DNA of 64,000 bases from the NCBI GenBank assembly GCA_958510875.1, contig OY294068.1:177661411-177725410 (forward strand), given 5' to 3'. The position numbers and the translations under genes were made by a program. The notes beneath the pieces were generated by a model, which was not told the origin of the DNA, did no database searches, and was given only the letters and a program-made list of their open reading frames with translations. The DNA comes from Endomychus coccineus. Its lineage: Eukaryota > Arthropoda > Insecta > Coleoptera > Endomychidae. Every line of letters begins with the position of its first letter. Position 1 is the first letter of the stretch. Below are positions 22,490 through 34,468 of the stretch, in pieces.

Positions 22490-23100
22490 GCATTAAACTC
22501 CCCACTCAACTCTACCAATTCATAAAATTTAATGGGACATAAAAGTCGAACTTAGCGCACTAAATGTTCGGAAGTTTATTATGAATTTATAGTTTATCTA
22601 ATTAATCAACTGTCTCAAGTTCAGTTCATCAAACTTATCACTGAACATAAAATAAATAAACTTCAAATAATCTCATCAAATTGATGAATGAAGTATGAAA
22701 CTAATGATTTGTTCACTGAAAATATCTCAGCAGAGTCAATCCTATGACATTTTATATATCTACGATTCCAGCCTTTGCAAATTGGATCAATCAGATTTAA
22801 TAGCATTGGGCCCGGGATCCTCTAATGAACAAATATTATTCTACTCTCTTTAAAATTGCGTTCAACCCTAATGCAAGCGAATGAATTCTTCAATCATTAT
22901 CCATCTGATAACATTCCAGACAAACCAAATTCCTACATAGAGAATCTGGTAGAGTTTAATGCAATCAAAACTGAAGCTAGCCTCTTCTCCAGGAAGACGG
23001 ATCCCACAATCCCTAATATGATGATGTCAGATACAACTATTCCTATGAAGTCTTCTACAATGCTCAGCATCACCACCAACAGCACCCTCTCATGAGACAA
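22490..23100. other. Unassigned spacer
   Basis: AT-rich. The complementary frames at 22856-23115 have no recognisable domain. The minus one is hydrophobic (VVMLSIVEDFIGIVV) but this alone does not support a gene. Confidence 0.4.
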
Positions 23101-23114
23101 ACGTGTGAGGTCCA

Positions 23115-23575
23115 TTGCGAAAACGGCTTCACAAAAATTTGGTTCTTCATTTCGTGCCCAGAGCTACTTTACAAAGCACAGATTGGACCTGTCCTGGAGT
23201 ACTGGTCCCATGTTTGGAGTTCGGCTCTTAAACATACGCTGGAGATCTTGGATTCTATCTAGAAGAGAGCTATTCGTCTGATTGATGATGTCACACTTCA
23301 CGTGTTCATTGACCTCACTAGAAGATCGCAAGAAGGTGAGAGATGTCGCCCTTCTATATAAATATTTCCATAGTCATTGTTCATCAGAAATCGCGGCTGT
23401 TGTTCAACCACGAGAGATTCCAGATAGGCGTACTAGACGAGCTCAAACTAGCCACCCCTTCATTGTTAAGCTCGAGACATATCGAACTTCTTTCTACCGG
23501 ACTTCATTTTTCTATTGAACAGCAAAGCTGTGAAAGTCTTCACCTTGTGAAGACCTGGCTATAATTTTCTTATGA
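23115..23575 (+). pseudogene. LINE (CR1/Jockey-like) C-terminus, second copy
   Basis: The pieces LLYKAQIGPVLEYWSHVWSS, LEILDSI and KRAIRLIDDV are the conserved region after the reverse transcriptase in this LINE group. SLEDRKKVRDVALLYKYFHS, RRTRRAQTSHPFIVKLETYR and TSFYRTSFFY follow. It corresponds closely to the tail in the minus-strand copy at 4797-5069. At least two frameshifts and one stop are present. Confidence 0.85.
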
Positions 23576-23929
23576 ATAAACAAATTTCAATAGTAACTTT
23601 TGCTCTAGATATTCTATGTAATTGGTATAAATAAGATAGTATCAGTTTTGACATCAAGTTGATTATTTCTCGTGAAAGATTTATTACGACAGTGGTTACA
23701 TGATTCATTTCACCCACACAAATCTGGAAAAATGTAAGAAAAATTGATAAATTCTCAAAAACTCAACGAACTAATTTTCCCCATAGACTCTCATGAAAGG
23801 TACAAAAATAGTTATTTTAAAAATAAAAATGACTCTAAAACTTTAACAAATATATATGAGAACTAAATAACGCAGGGCAAAACCTCATATGCTGTTAATA
23901 CTCAAAAGCATCACAAACCATATATAAAT

Positions 23930-24260
23930 TCTCGGGAAATAGGTCACACTAACACATATGCTTATTTTTTTTTGTCTTTACGCACATTTTGGTCTCACGA
24001 CCATCATCAGAAGACGTATTATGTCTGAAACTATATTTCTTAAAGCTAATTGCGTCAGCACAAAGCGCCCTTATCGAACACATTTCAATTTGAAACGCCC
24101 ACGTCGCCGAAACGAACAGAAACACGAATAATCGAAATTGTAACAGATTAATTCCGATACATATATATTTTTCTCTCTTTTATTTGCTCAGAAACTTCCA
24201 CTTTCATCATAATTATCTAGTGTAAGAGTAACAAAATTCAAATTATCTATATCACGCAGA
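23930..24260 (-). repeat. Solo PLE end, related to 9000-9420
   Basis: Shares several blocks with 9000-9420. On the minus strand, about 24014-23985 reads CTGATGATGG, TCGTGAGACC, then AAAAT where GAAAC is expected, so the ribozyme-like core is decayed. Confidence 0.6.
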
Positions 24261-24730
24261 GGAACTAATCCTTGTGGAGTTCTTTGTTGCCATTAGTGAT
24301 GACTTAATTTGTTCATTTGTTATTACTCTCTTCTCACATTTCGATTGCTATATACTCTAATGAATTAATTTGTGTTGAGTATGTAGGAATATGTAGGGAT
24401 AATAGGCATTAGAATATCATTTCATTAAGAAAAAAACTGCTCTCTCTCAGTCGACAGCTCATTTAAACTTTATTGCTGCGTGACTGATTTATTATTAATC
24501 CTGCGATACAGAATTCACACTGTATTTCAGGTTAAAATTGGTTATGAGAACTAGGTGTTTTCTCAACTTTCGAAATTTTTTGAAAATGAAATGACATCCA
24601 ACTGACAGGAAGTCATATCAAGTAACGATTCAATATAAGTTTTGTAATCAGATATCACATTGGAATGAATTATTTGAAAGATTATAATTCAATTAAGTAG
24701 GGATAAGAACGACTTATAATGATGAAGAAA
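24260..24730. other. Unassigned spacer
   Basis: Nothing recognised between the PLE end and the mariner element. Confidence 0.45.
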
Positions 24731-24736
24731 CATATA

Positions 24737-25782
24737 GAGGGCAAGGTGAAAAACCCCTGAAAAATTAAACAAGAAATGATTTATTTGGTCAAAACCTATT
24801 TTATTTCTCAACATAATAACGTTTTCCTAATTTTCCGATCCCTTCCTAATAATCATTTCGGCAACCCTTCAAAATAGCTGTTTATTTCATCGTTGGAGCT
24901 ATATTTCTTTTCGCCGATCCATTCCTTTGAGTTTGAAAATGGATAAAAATAGAAGGGGGCAAATCTGATGAATATGGTGAATGAATAACCAATTCGTAGA
25001 GCAGTTTACACAATTTTTGCCATTGCGTTTGCGCATCTGTGTGCCGGTGCGTTGTCCTGGTGAAAGAGCACTTTTTTCCTTGCCAAATGCGACCGCTTTT
25101 GCTTCAAATCGGCATCGAATCGATCCAACAGCTCTGCATAATATACACCGGTGATCGTTTTGCCCTTTTTAAAGTAATCGATATGGACGGTACCGTGTTA
25201 ATTCAAAAAAAACTGTCGCCATGACTTAGTTGCCCGATAAACTCACTTCGGCCTTTTCCAGCTTCAATTCGCTAGGACAATTACACTGTTCCTACTGTCC
25301 TGTGATCTCTGGTGTGTTGTGATGGATCCATGTTCCATCCACGGTCACGAAACGGCAAAAAAGTACTTCTTATTGCGCTCGAACATCGCCAAGCATTCCT
25401 TTGAAGTTGTCACACTTTCGCGGTTGCTGTCAACAGAGAGAAAATGCAGGGCCTTTCTGGCAGATAACTTTATCATATTCAAAAGTTTGTGCAAAATGTT
25501 CCGTACCAGTTTGATTAACTTGCCGATCGTCCAATATCATACTATGGATTTTATCGACGATTTCTGGCGTTGTACTCTCAATTGGAGAACTAGAACGTTC
25601 AGTGTCGTTTGTGGTCATACTACCATGACGAAAATCACTTCATTCGATGTTAACAAAATTTGGTTTCGATGGGTGGCAAACCAGAGCTGAATGACATATG
25701 AGTTGGAAAATTGTTATTCGTTCTAGTTGAAGATGGTATATTACAAATGTTACATTTTTCAGGGACCTTCCACCTTGCCCTC
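24737..25782 (-). mobile_element. Mariner element (inactive)
   Basis: The ends are inverted repeats of about 30 bp, GAGGGCAAGGTG at the left and CACCTTGCCCTC at the right, directly flanked by TA on each side (24735-24736 and 25783-25784). This is the TA target duplication expected for Tc1/mariner transposons. The 1046-bp interior encodes a broken transposase on the minus strand. Confidence 0.92.
24825..25690 (-). pseudogene. Mariner transposase relic
   Basis: Minus-strand pieces in order: VDKIHSMILDDRQV (helix-turn-helix region), ATKSWRQFFLN and HGTVHIDYFKKGKTITGVYY, then VLFHQDNAPAHRCANAMAKI with the second catalytic aspartate (about 25038-25062), and a tail with YSSNDEINSYFEGLP. These are classic mariner transposase motifs. 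The stretch that should contain the third acidic residue (YSPDLAPSD type) is too damaged to read. Several stops and frameshifts make it non-functional. Confidence 0.88.
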
Positions 25783-25862
25783 TAGATTGGTGTTAATTTA
25801 TTTGTGTTAACGAAATAATAAATGAAACTACTTTGTTTTACTATCACTGATACTTAATATAG

Positions 25863-25915
25863 TCGTTACTATAGTTTCCACACTAAACGTATCATCTTCA
25901 GACAAAAAATGAATT
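25863..25915 (-). ncRNA. Hammerhead-ribozyme-like motif of this PLE
   Basis: On the minus strand: TTGT, CTGAAGA, a stem II that can form from GATAC and GTGT, GAAAC, TATA, GTA, then ACGA. TTGT with ACGA could form stem I with one G-T wobble. C and G around TATA would give a one-pair stem III. The core is complete, but in the right inverted copy CTGAAGA is replaced by TTGAATG at the junction. Confidence 0.55.
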
Positions 25916-26094
25916 TAGCAAATATTATATCTACTATATATAGGTTAAAGAAGGATTACATACAAATTTTATGGCTATAGGAAATAGTTCTAGGAAAAAC
26001 CAGAGAGGGGTAAGGTGATTGGGTAATTCCGTTAGGACCTTCGTGCAGCGGGTATATTTACTAACGGACTTTGAATACTAAAATCAGGTTATTA

Positions 26095-26752
26095 ACACAT
26101 TGAAGAGATTACTGTAATATAAATATAGTTGATCGTTTAGGATCTTATTATCATACATCTTCACTCCTTTGAAAATTTCCATTGACACTAATATATTTAG
26201 TTTTGAAATTTTATCTTGACTATGTAAAAGTTGGACATCATTCAAATTAGGAAAGGTATGGCCTGTTTCTAAAATATGATTTGCAAATGAAGAATAGATT
26301 TTATTATTTTTAAAGGAACTAAAATGTTCTTAATATCTAACTGCTATGTTACGGCAAGATCTAATTATGTAAAAACTATCACACTCTGAACAAGTTAGTT
26401 TATAAACTCCGGGTCTTTTAAATTTGTCAGTTTCATCTTTCGCATTAAACAGAATATGAGATAATTTGTTTGGGGGTTCAGAGCTGATGGTCAGGTTATG
26501 ATGGGATAACATGTTTGCAATTTTTTCGCTCATAGGACCAAAATAAGTTAAAGAAACATATTTTAATGGGTTATCTTTGTATTTTATAAAGGGATAAATG
26601 CTATTGTAAATTAATTTTTGTCTTGTTCTATTTATAAATTTAGAAACTACTTGAGGACCGAAACGGTCATTTGTAGCAATGACTACAATTGCATCTAGTT
26701 CTTTACTAAGATTTCCTTGAGATAGGAGAAGGGAAAAGGCTCTATGTATCAT
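26095..26752 (-). pseudogene. PLE C-terminal protein: linker and GIY-YIG endonuclease
   Basis: The open frame 26752-26330 has 140 codons. It includes the PLE linker (FGPQVVSKFINRTRQKLIYN, FGPMSEKIANMLSHHNL) and RPGVYKLTCSECDSFYIIRS, the GIY-YIG start where YIGR has become YIIR. Past the stop at 26330 the nuclease continues in another frame with KEHFSSFKNNK, ILETGHTFPNLNDVQLL and MEIFKGVKMY to about 26095. It therefore has at least one frameshift. The reverse transcriptase core is missing. Confidence 0.85.
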
Positions 26753-26849
26753 TGAATGATACGTTTAGTGTTGAAACTATAGTAACGACTATATTAAATA
26801 TCAGTGATAGTAAAACAGAGTAGTTTTATTTATTATTTCGTTAAAATGA

Positions 26850-27620
26850 TAAGCTATCACAAAGTAACGGCTTCCACAATTGAATTGTTGATTTATCTGT
26901 GATTTGAAGCGGAATCGTAATGCGATTTCAAGTACGACTAGACTTGGATATGTGAATGGCAGATGAAGATCATCTCAAAAACCATGAGTATTCTAAGACG
27001 CAGTTAATAATGTAGCGTTTGATTTAAAATAACGAAGTCAATATTGCCTACATTTTTCCGCACATTTTGGTATAAGATAACTTATGATTAGGTTCATATT
27101 AACTTGATTTTCCCAATTTTTATGGTATTTTTGACATTTGTCATATCTTAAATCTTATACATAATATAATATATCAATAACATTTCTTTAACATTATATA
27201 ACTCAAATTTCCTAATCCTATTTTATATCTATAACATATTTTAATAGTTTGTGCTATCTTATGATAGTTTTGCAATGATTTCAATTATGATTTCTTCTTT
27301 TGTAACACTGTACGTTTATCCACTTTCGCTGTTTTCTTGTTTTTACACTTCTTATTCTATTTACATTATTGTGCATTTTGTTCTACATTGTTTGATCCTT
27401 TATACTATCTACTACTTAACTTTTAATACTGTTTTTAGTTCCATATATTATATTTTTATTGATCTTTTCTGATTTTTAATGTTCGGTGAGTTCTAATTTT
27501 ATCAATTTATATTGTTTAGGGAATGAAATCATAACAAATTCCCCTAAATCAATTTTAAAGTATTAATCAAACCTAAACATTTAAAATTTATTTATCTTCT
27601 GATTTTATTTTCTTTAACTA
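26850..27620. other. AT-rich spacer, possibly 3' part of a Gypsy element
   Basis: Very AT-rich. The 73-codon frame at 27251-27472 is an artefact of T-rich sequence. It lies just downstream (minus strand) of a Gypsy integrase tail and could include that element's 3' region, but no LTR was identified. Confidence 0.35.
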
Positions 27621-27626
27621 GATTTA

Positions 27627-27968
27627 TTAATAATTATACTTATATATTTGATCAATATTAAATATTCCCCATATCTTTCCATTTTCAGGATTCATTAATT
27701 CATAACTATTCTTAGCATTTTCATTCATTACCACATACGGACCTTCAAAAGCAAAACATAATTTTCCACATATATTCTTTTTATCATTAGTCACTCTCAT
27801 TGCTCTTACTATTACTAATTCACCTGCTTCAAATTTAATTAACATCCCTCTTTTCCTCATTTCCCTACTCATATACTTTCTTGCATTTCTTTCTAATCTA
27901 TTACTGATATCTTTCAAAATTTCATTTCGTTCTACTGAATTTGAGGTGTAACCGGAAATTGGCAGCAA
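27627..27968 (-). pseudogene. Ty3/Gypsy integrase C-terminal fragment
   Basis: An open frame of 113 codons reads NRLERNARKYMSREMRKRG, FEAGELVIVRAMRVTNDKKN, LCFAFEGPYVVMNE, SYELMNPENGK and GIFNIDQIYKY. The basic helix, the GELV strand and the FEGPYVV (GPY/F) module form the C-terminal domain of Gypsy integrases, which helps hold target DNA. The catalytic core that should lie upstream (right of 27968) is absent. The fragment itself has no stops. Confidence 0.82.
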
Positions 27969-27969
27969 A

Positions 27970-29400
27970 TGATCTTTTTAAATTTGGCTTTTTAAATTTT
28001 TACATTGGTGTCATGATTAGAACTGTGTTTTAGGCGGAACATCTTGTATATCTATGCAGAGACAATATGATATTTCCTTTCGTATCCTAATGGTCGCGAT
28101 ATTGTCCAGGAAACTTGTTCAAGAATTATCTTTAGTCCTATTGCAAAAATAGATTGTGGAATCTGAGTGAATTAGTTATTGCATTCAAATATTACATACA
28201 GAAAAGTCCAGTTAATTTTCATTGATTCATTTCATAGCAAAACCGGCATGATTGTAGGAATTTGCGAATTTCGCTTATATTATCATATTTTTAATGAACA
28301 ATTATCCAACAGGCAAAATATAAATAATGAAATGTAATACTCCTCTGAATGATTGGCGTAAAACACTTTGAAATGACAATATGACTCACATACACATATT
28401 CTGCACGTTCATAAAGTAATAATTTTTCTAGTTTCTCTGAATTGTTCAGTGCTTAATCAAGTTTGATGAGGCCTGGTGTCATTGCAAATACAGCTAGCAC
28501 TAATTTCGAAATAAATGCACTACATAACCCACACTTATCTGCTTTCCGCATTTACAAACACATCAGTATTCCAATTTTATTAGATTCGTTTTACATAAAA
28601 ACCGAGTAACGAGACGCTAAGGCGAATTTTAAATAAGGTTTACATCGGAAAGTCGGAGCTGCTCATATTTTTCGTTTCACCCAGTGATGACTGGCTACAT
28701 TTCTTTCACGTTACGTTACCCCGGTTCGTTGGAAATAGAGGAAATGGCGATTCTTTCTCATTCCAGTAAACAGCACTCAGTTCCACCAATATGTCTAGCA
28801 CGCGATTTCGTATTATTCTATTTGTTTTCATTTATTCAGGTGTAGACCACACAAATTTACTCGCACTGAGAAATTTACTATCAGACGACTTTTGTTCCAT
28901 CAATAGGTATTTCGCAGATGCCCAAATACAATAACATTTGAATCCGTTCACAAAAATGGCAATCCGAGTCGGTTTCATTAATACCAACATCAAAGTATCC
29001 AGAGCCGTTAGATGACAGAAAACGATGAGTGTAATCTTGATAACTTTTCTAAAATGATGGGGAGGATTGTGAGCTGGCATTCAAAATTTTGAGAGTATTA
29101 TAATTAATTTTTGTGACTTAAAATTCAAAATCACCTGCCCTATCCTCCTTTGGCTAGCACAATTTTGAGCAAGAATCATACGTGCTTTAATAATAATAAT
29201 ATAATATAATAATTTATTGCAAAAAAAGTATATATGTATAAACAATGAATTACATTGGGTTTAGTTTCAACAGTAAAATTTCATTCAAAGATATACCTAT
29301 ACCTATAATGTTCCTTCGCAACAAGCGAAAACCCAAAGAAACCATGAACGGTTGTATATGGGTATAAAAATATTACAATATAATAGATCATTAATTAGTG
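27970..29400. other. Unassigned spacer
   Basis: No supported gene. The 82-codon minus-strand frame at 28832-29080 has hydrophobic stretches (ITLIVFCHLTALDTLMLVLM) but no family match by eye. A short TAA-type microsatellite lies at about 29190-29216. Confidence 0.4.
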
Positions 29401-29401
29401 T

Positions 29402-29716
29402 TTGATGAAACAGTACCTAAATATAATAAATTCTATGATCACCACCCCACGTATTATATGGTTTCCACTGCTGGAGTTCAAGACAGCGAGTGCCGCTCCG
29501 ATGACACTGGTGTCTGCCTCATCAAACATGGCGCATACCGGTTTGAGTGAATCTACTGCATATAAGACGTCGGTGGCCGCCCTGGCAGTGAATGCGCTAG
29601 AGGCAGTCACTGTAACGCTTCATCTTTGTCTGAAAAGGATACGCCGTTTTGACATTCATGATACCTATACAGATCTAGTCAGATCGAGCGATGTATATGG
29701 GAGTCTTATTAGTTAG
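29402..29716 (+). other. GC-richer unassigned open frame
   Basis: An open frame of 104 codons stands out in composition from its AT-rich surroundings between about 29440 and 29700. The product has an Ala/Ser/Thr-rich middle (EFKTASAAPMTLVSASSNMA). The opposite strand is also open for 71 codons (29395-29610) with an equally plausible product. I cannot decide which strand, if either, is coding. A decayed mobile element or an orphan exon are both possible. Confidence 0.25.
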
Positions 29717-29944
29717 AGTGAGGCAGACACACTGGATTGTTTGAAAAGAGAAACAAGTGAAGTGCTATAGTAAATTGTAGTTGAACTTATTCCACTGTCC
29801 ACTTATGACAGTAACTGGTTATAGGCTATACATTGATTTGAGAATTTTTGATATTTCGTGAATTTGTTCTATGAATAACGAAATAAATCCACAGTACCTA
29901 CTCCGATACAATTCTAGCTCTAGCGCCATTTTGAGATAATTATT

Positions 29945-30130
29945 TCATGCTTTCCACACAACAGCTTGGAATGAAGTAAAGTTTCGGAAGCACCCATTTA
30001 TTCCCATCTTTGTCGGAGCTCGAAGAGCATCAAACGAGCCAACGGAGGAATGTTGGGGAAGGAGATGAACATTGGGAATGTTTTCGAAAGCTTGGGGGTT
30101 ATAGGCATAAGGAAAGTCTTTACTAGATAA
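29945..30130 (-). pseudogene. LINE (CR1/Jockey-like) 3' end, third copy
   Basis: The minus strand reads DFPYAYNPQAFENIPNVHLL, corresponding to the end of the copy at 4710-4790 (shared GCTTGGGGGTTATAGGCATA-like block). Only the last part of the protein and beginning of the 3' UTR remain. Confidence 0.65.
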
Positions 30131-30259
30131 ACAGTTGCAAATAAATGAAATTTGTTTCCCCCAGTGACTCTCATTGTGATAGTATAAGTTTGACATTTCT
30201 TGTTCTTTTGCCTCGTTATATGCGAGACAATTTTCCATTATACAGGCCAATTTTTTGCC

Positions 30260-31200
30260 GGAACTCTCTCATTGAGCTATGGATCATTGATAGTTAGCTT
30301 ACCTCCCACGCGGTTCTCTATTAAGTGTTTTCCTGTGGGGTATGACAGGTGATTTCTTCTAGCATTCTCTTGGTGTTGCGTCCTTGGAATTGCATTCCTT
30401 GCTGAAGTCTCCAACAAAATGTTTGTTTTTAATATTCATTCTGATAGGAGGATGATATTTTAACCCATCTCGGAGAAATCGGAGCAGTCAGCAGATTAGT
30501 ATAATATCCACAATTACACGATGTACATTGGGAAAAACTGACTGGAATAAAGTAATCAAAATAGTATGTAGTTGAACGAGAAGATCGAAATTCCTCTATA
30601 GAGATAGTTTCAGTTTTATGAATAAATAAAATTAATCTCTCCCAATTATATACAAATTTGGCATGTGAGAATGCCATGAGTTAAGGAAAAGTTTTCTAAG
30701 TTTCATAGCTTTGCTAGACGCTAAAACTATAACGAGTGAAGTGATTTTGATATGATATTTCCTATTAATGAAACCTCGTGGAGCAATTTCCAGTATAAAT
30801 GACGAATAAATCACTAGGTACCCAAGAAATGCCGCTGATACGGAACTAATATCCAAAATGATATATCAGAATTAATAGGTATATATACGGATTGTAGTAA
30901 GGTGATTTATATTTCACAGGTTGTGCCGTAATTTAGTAATGCAAGTGGGCTAGATGCCAAACAATATTAACTATAACATTCTAGACTGTCTCAACTTTAT
31001 CAAATTAGAATGATTCGATGGCTGTTACTGAATATTCATATGCCCATATCGATTTCTGTCTATCTAAATAAGCATTTATTTATTTATACCATCGAATATT
31101 GATATTATTTACATTTCCCTGGAGGAAACATGGCTTCATGCGGCCCAAGTAATATAATATTGGAGCTAACAATACGCAGTCTCAAGCGATTCGAAGGGAT
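30260..31200. other. Unassigned spacer
   Basis: No supported gene or repeat. The frames at 30429-30856 on the minus strand are short and without recognisable motifs. Confidence 0.4.
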
Positions 31201-31209
31201 TGATACAAG

Positions 31210-31407
31210 CTACAGATAATAAATAAAGTCAATTATTTCTTCGGTTGAACTTCGATACTTCATCTGTTTTATTTGTGTATGCCTCGTTTGAGTGTATACA
31301 TCCATACTGCTATTTTCGAAAATAGTTCCAAAATCTGAAGGCAATACCTCTACCGCCTTAGATGCAATGCTCAATAAAAAAATTACAAGGGAAAGACATT
31401 GCTTCAT
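31210..31407 (-). CDS. Possible small secreted protein or first exon with signal peptide
   Basis: The frame starts with ATG and MKQCLSLVIFLLSIASKA, a good signal peptide: a basic residue, a hydrophobic run and small residues before a likely cut near residue 18. A hydrophilic tail of about 47 residues follows (FENSSMDVYTQTRHTQIKQ). It contains no cysteines after the signal, so it is not a typical odorant-binding or defensin-like protein. It could be the first exon of a longer secreted protein, with a donor inside the frame, or a chance frame. No repeat was noticed in this stretch. Confidence 0.3.
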   Translation of the reverse strand: MKQCLSLVIFLLSIASKAVEVLPSDFGTIFENSSMDVYTQTRHTQIKQMKYRSSTEEIIDFIYYL

Positions 31408-31943
31408 GGATCAACCATGTAATTTGAATACCATTCCATCAACATTGGGGAATTGAAAGAATTAAGCGAATAGCGTCAAGTATTTCTACGAACAGCTATG
31501 TTCGATAACTCGAAAACGGCTTAAGGTACGACATTGAATTTAGATGCCTGTACATTTCGAGCATCATATCTAGAGCTACTTTGAGCTAATTTCAAGTATA
31601 TCGCAATTACCATTTGGCAGTTACAGGAGGACATGTCTTGTACCATGTGAGTAGATTCAAAATAGTGACAAAGTTTTCATTGTGAGTGGGTGTCTTGTTC
31701 CTCAAAACGCTTTTCTTCAATGATCGTTTAGAATCCATCAGGACAGACATTTCCCACATGCTGCAGTTAACTCCAACTCACCTGCAGCCGCATCCTGCTC
31801 CACTTCATTTGGTACATGAATAAAAAATTATGTTGATCATCACGAAAGTAGCGTCAAACGAAACATATTCTCTGCTATTATTTCATTATGCTATAACAAA
31901 TTAACATTCTTTTACCTCAACATCTAGTGCAAGATCCATTATA

Positions 31944-34271
31944 CAGGGTGTCCTCGAACTGCGTGGCTAAAATGGCACCGAAGATTCTTTGATTCGAACA
32001 AAATTTGATGAGCCGTTTTACTTTCGCCTCAAGTGTCTTGTTTAGCCGGTAGAGGGCTTCAAAGTTGCAAAAATAATTTTGTTTTTTCAGTATAACTTGA
32101 GAACGTGATGAAGGACTTTCACAATATTTGGCAGGTGAGTTACTGTCAATAATAGCCGTTTTTGAGAGTGGAGCATAGAGCCTTAGAAACCATAGAAATG
32201 GCTCAAACTTGAGGATGTAACAGGAAAAGTGTCCAGAACTTTTTTGTGGTCGATGTAATTCACTCTATATTTTTTATGTAGATAGCTTATCTAATTTGAA
32301 AACTCTTCTTACTCTTAGAAAATTTCGATAAAATCAACGAATTAGCTTGAAAAAAATATTTTTCGAGTCTCTGCAATTTTGGCTTACTAATTTTACTTGA
32401 TTAAAATACCTTAGTTGCCTTTGCTTTTCTAATGTGATTTCGGCATTTGGAGAATTTATTCTCAAAACTGTCAGTTTTTACTTTGCTTTCCGTGAAAATT
32501 TTATAAAATTATGGCTCAAAATTTCACTAACACTGAAATGGTTAATATCTCGGTAAAACACGAATAATAAAAACAATAGAAATGGGGAAACGATGTGATT
32601 ATTTAGGAAAAACAAATGCTAAATTAAAAGAAACAACAAAACTTTTTGGGAAATCGCTAAGGCATCAATTGTTCGAAATGTTGCCCATTTTCCTGAATAC
32701 ACAAACTAATTCGTTTCAAGAAATTGGATTGAACTCTGGCTAGTACTTCAGGATCATTCTTCAATAAATCCGCTTCATGATTAATTCGTTGCAACAATTC
32801 TTCTCGTGTATTTACTGGAGCTGCATAAACTTTCGACTTCAAAGCGCCCCATAGAAAGAAGTCGCAGGGCGTGTAATCAGGGGAGCGGGCCGGCCAGTTC
32901 ACTGGTGCATCGTGTCCTCTACCTATCCAGCGATCTGGATATTCCGCATTCAAATGTCGCCTCACAGCTAATGTGAAATGAGGAGGTGCACCATCATGGA
33001 TGAACCAGGCCACGACGAATGTGTAAGGGCAAGTCTTCCAACAGTTCAAGTAGCCTTTGTTCCAAAAAGTTCAAGTAGTTCTCCCCGTTCAATCGATCGG
33101 GTATAACGGTAGGGCCAATGATAAAGTTATCCACAATTCCAACCCAAACATTGATTTTAGTTTGAGTCTGAAAATGTAACTTCCGTTTCATGAGGATTTA
33201 CATCAGCATAGAAATGTTCATTATGGAGGTTAAAAAGACCACATCTCGTGAAAGTATCTTCGTCCATGAACAGAATTCTTGTACAAAAATTGGGGTTTGC
33301 GTTTTGTCTTTGGACAATAAGCCGACAGAATTCTAGCCGATGATCTGGATCCACGGGCAATAAGTCTTGAACTGTTTTAATATGATTGGGATACAACAGT
33401 CCTTCTTTCAGTACATTATGAACTAATGATTTTGAGGCTCCAATACGAAGTCCCAAACGTAGTGTGCTTATCCCAGGTTCAGTTTCAACCGCTTCCAGTA
33501 TCGCTTCTACGAGCTCTAACGTCCTTCTTGTCCGTCTGCGTCCAGTTTTTCTGCGATTTGCTTCAAATTTGCCAGTTTCGCGAAGGTTTGCCGATTTGGA
33601 ATTCTGCGATGCGGATATCTTTCCCTTCTCCGGCCATTGCAACGACAAAGTCCATAAATCAATAACATATCAACCATTTCAGTGTTAGTGAAATTTTGAG
33701 CCATAATTTTATAAAATTTTTACGGAAAGCAAAATAAAAACTGACAGTTTTGAGAATAAATTCTTCAAATGCCAAAATGACGTTAGAAAAGCAAAGGCAA
33801 CTAAGGTATTTTAATCAAGTAAAATTAGTAAGCCAAAATTGCAGAGACTCGAAAATTAATTTTTTCAAGCTGATCCGTTGATTTTATCAAAATTTTCTGA
33901 GAGTAAGAAAAGTTTTCAAATGAGATAAGCTATCGACGTAAAAAATATAGAGTGAATTACATTGACCACAAAAAAGTTCTGGACACTTTTCCCGTTACAT
34001 CCTCAAGTTTGAGCCATTTCTATGGTCTCTAAGGCTCTGTTCTCCACTATCAAGAATGGCCATTGTTGACAGTAACTCACCTGCTAAATATTGTAAAAGT
34101 TCTTCATCACATTCTCAAGTTATACCGAAAAAACAAAATAATTTTTGCAACTTTGAAGCCCTCTACCGGGTAAACAAGACACTTGAGGCAAAAATAAAAA
34201 GGCTACTCAACTTTTTTTCGAATCAAAGAATCTTCGGTTTTATTTTGGCCACGCAGTTCGAGGACACCCTG
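31944..34271 (-). mobile_element. Mariner-like transposon with very long terminal inverted repeats
   Basis: The element begins CAGGGTGTCCTCGAACTGCG and ends with its inverted counterpart, CGCAGTTCGAGGACACCCTG, with TA on each side (31942-31943 and 34272-34273). The inverted repeats extend about 600 bp (31944-32550 against 33665-34271) with good identity, very long for a Tc1/mariner-type element. The transposase runs right to left. Its start codon lies inside the right inverted repeat and is duplicated in the left one at 32511. Confidence 0.92.
32657..33704 (-). pseudogene. Mariner-like transposase with frameshifts
   Basis: Four overlapping minus-strand frames make one transposase. 33704-33516 starts MAQNFTNTEMVDMLLIYGLC. 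33648-33157 has a helix-turn-helix part (TLELVEAILEAVETEPGIS, LRIGASKSLVHNVLKEG) and CTRILFMDEDTFTRCGLFNL with the first aspartate. 33191-32994 has TKINVWVGIVDNFIIGP and LNGENYLNFLEQRLLELL. 33049-32657 has FIHDGAPPHFTLAVRRHLN with the second aspartate and WPARSPDYTPCDFFLWGALK with the third acidic position. By count there are about 43 residues between the second and third, longer than mariner's DD34D. At least three frameshifts disable it. Confidence 0.88.
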
Positions 34272-34468
34272 TATAATCCAGATTTCAATCTTCAGGATAA
34301 ATCAATTTGATGATTATATTATCAAGAATGATTGTGTAGAAAAGCTATTTTAATTCGTGAAGCATCGACAAAGTCGAAGAAGTTCCTCACAATTTCAATA
34401 GGAAATCATAAATCACGAAGTTAACGGATATGGTTCTGAAAAGAACTAGTGCTTTACAGTATATCGTT

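Larger units (their letters stand above)
25810..26845 (-). mobile_element. Penelope-like element with inverted ends
   Basis: About 85 bp at each end are inverted copies with high identity: 25810-25893 against 26762-26845, including TTTTACTATCACTGATA and TATAGTCGTTACTATAGTTTC. The interior carries a PLE GIY-YIG coding part on the minus strand. A related solo end is at 47150-47225. Confidence 0.88.

Noticed and set aside
25319..25690. 123-codon plus-strand frame
   Set aside because: It is antisense to the mariner transposase relic; the minus strand carries the family motifs.
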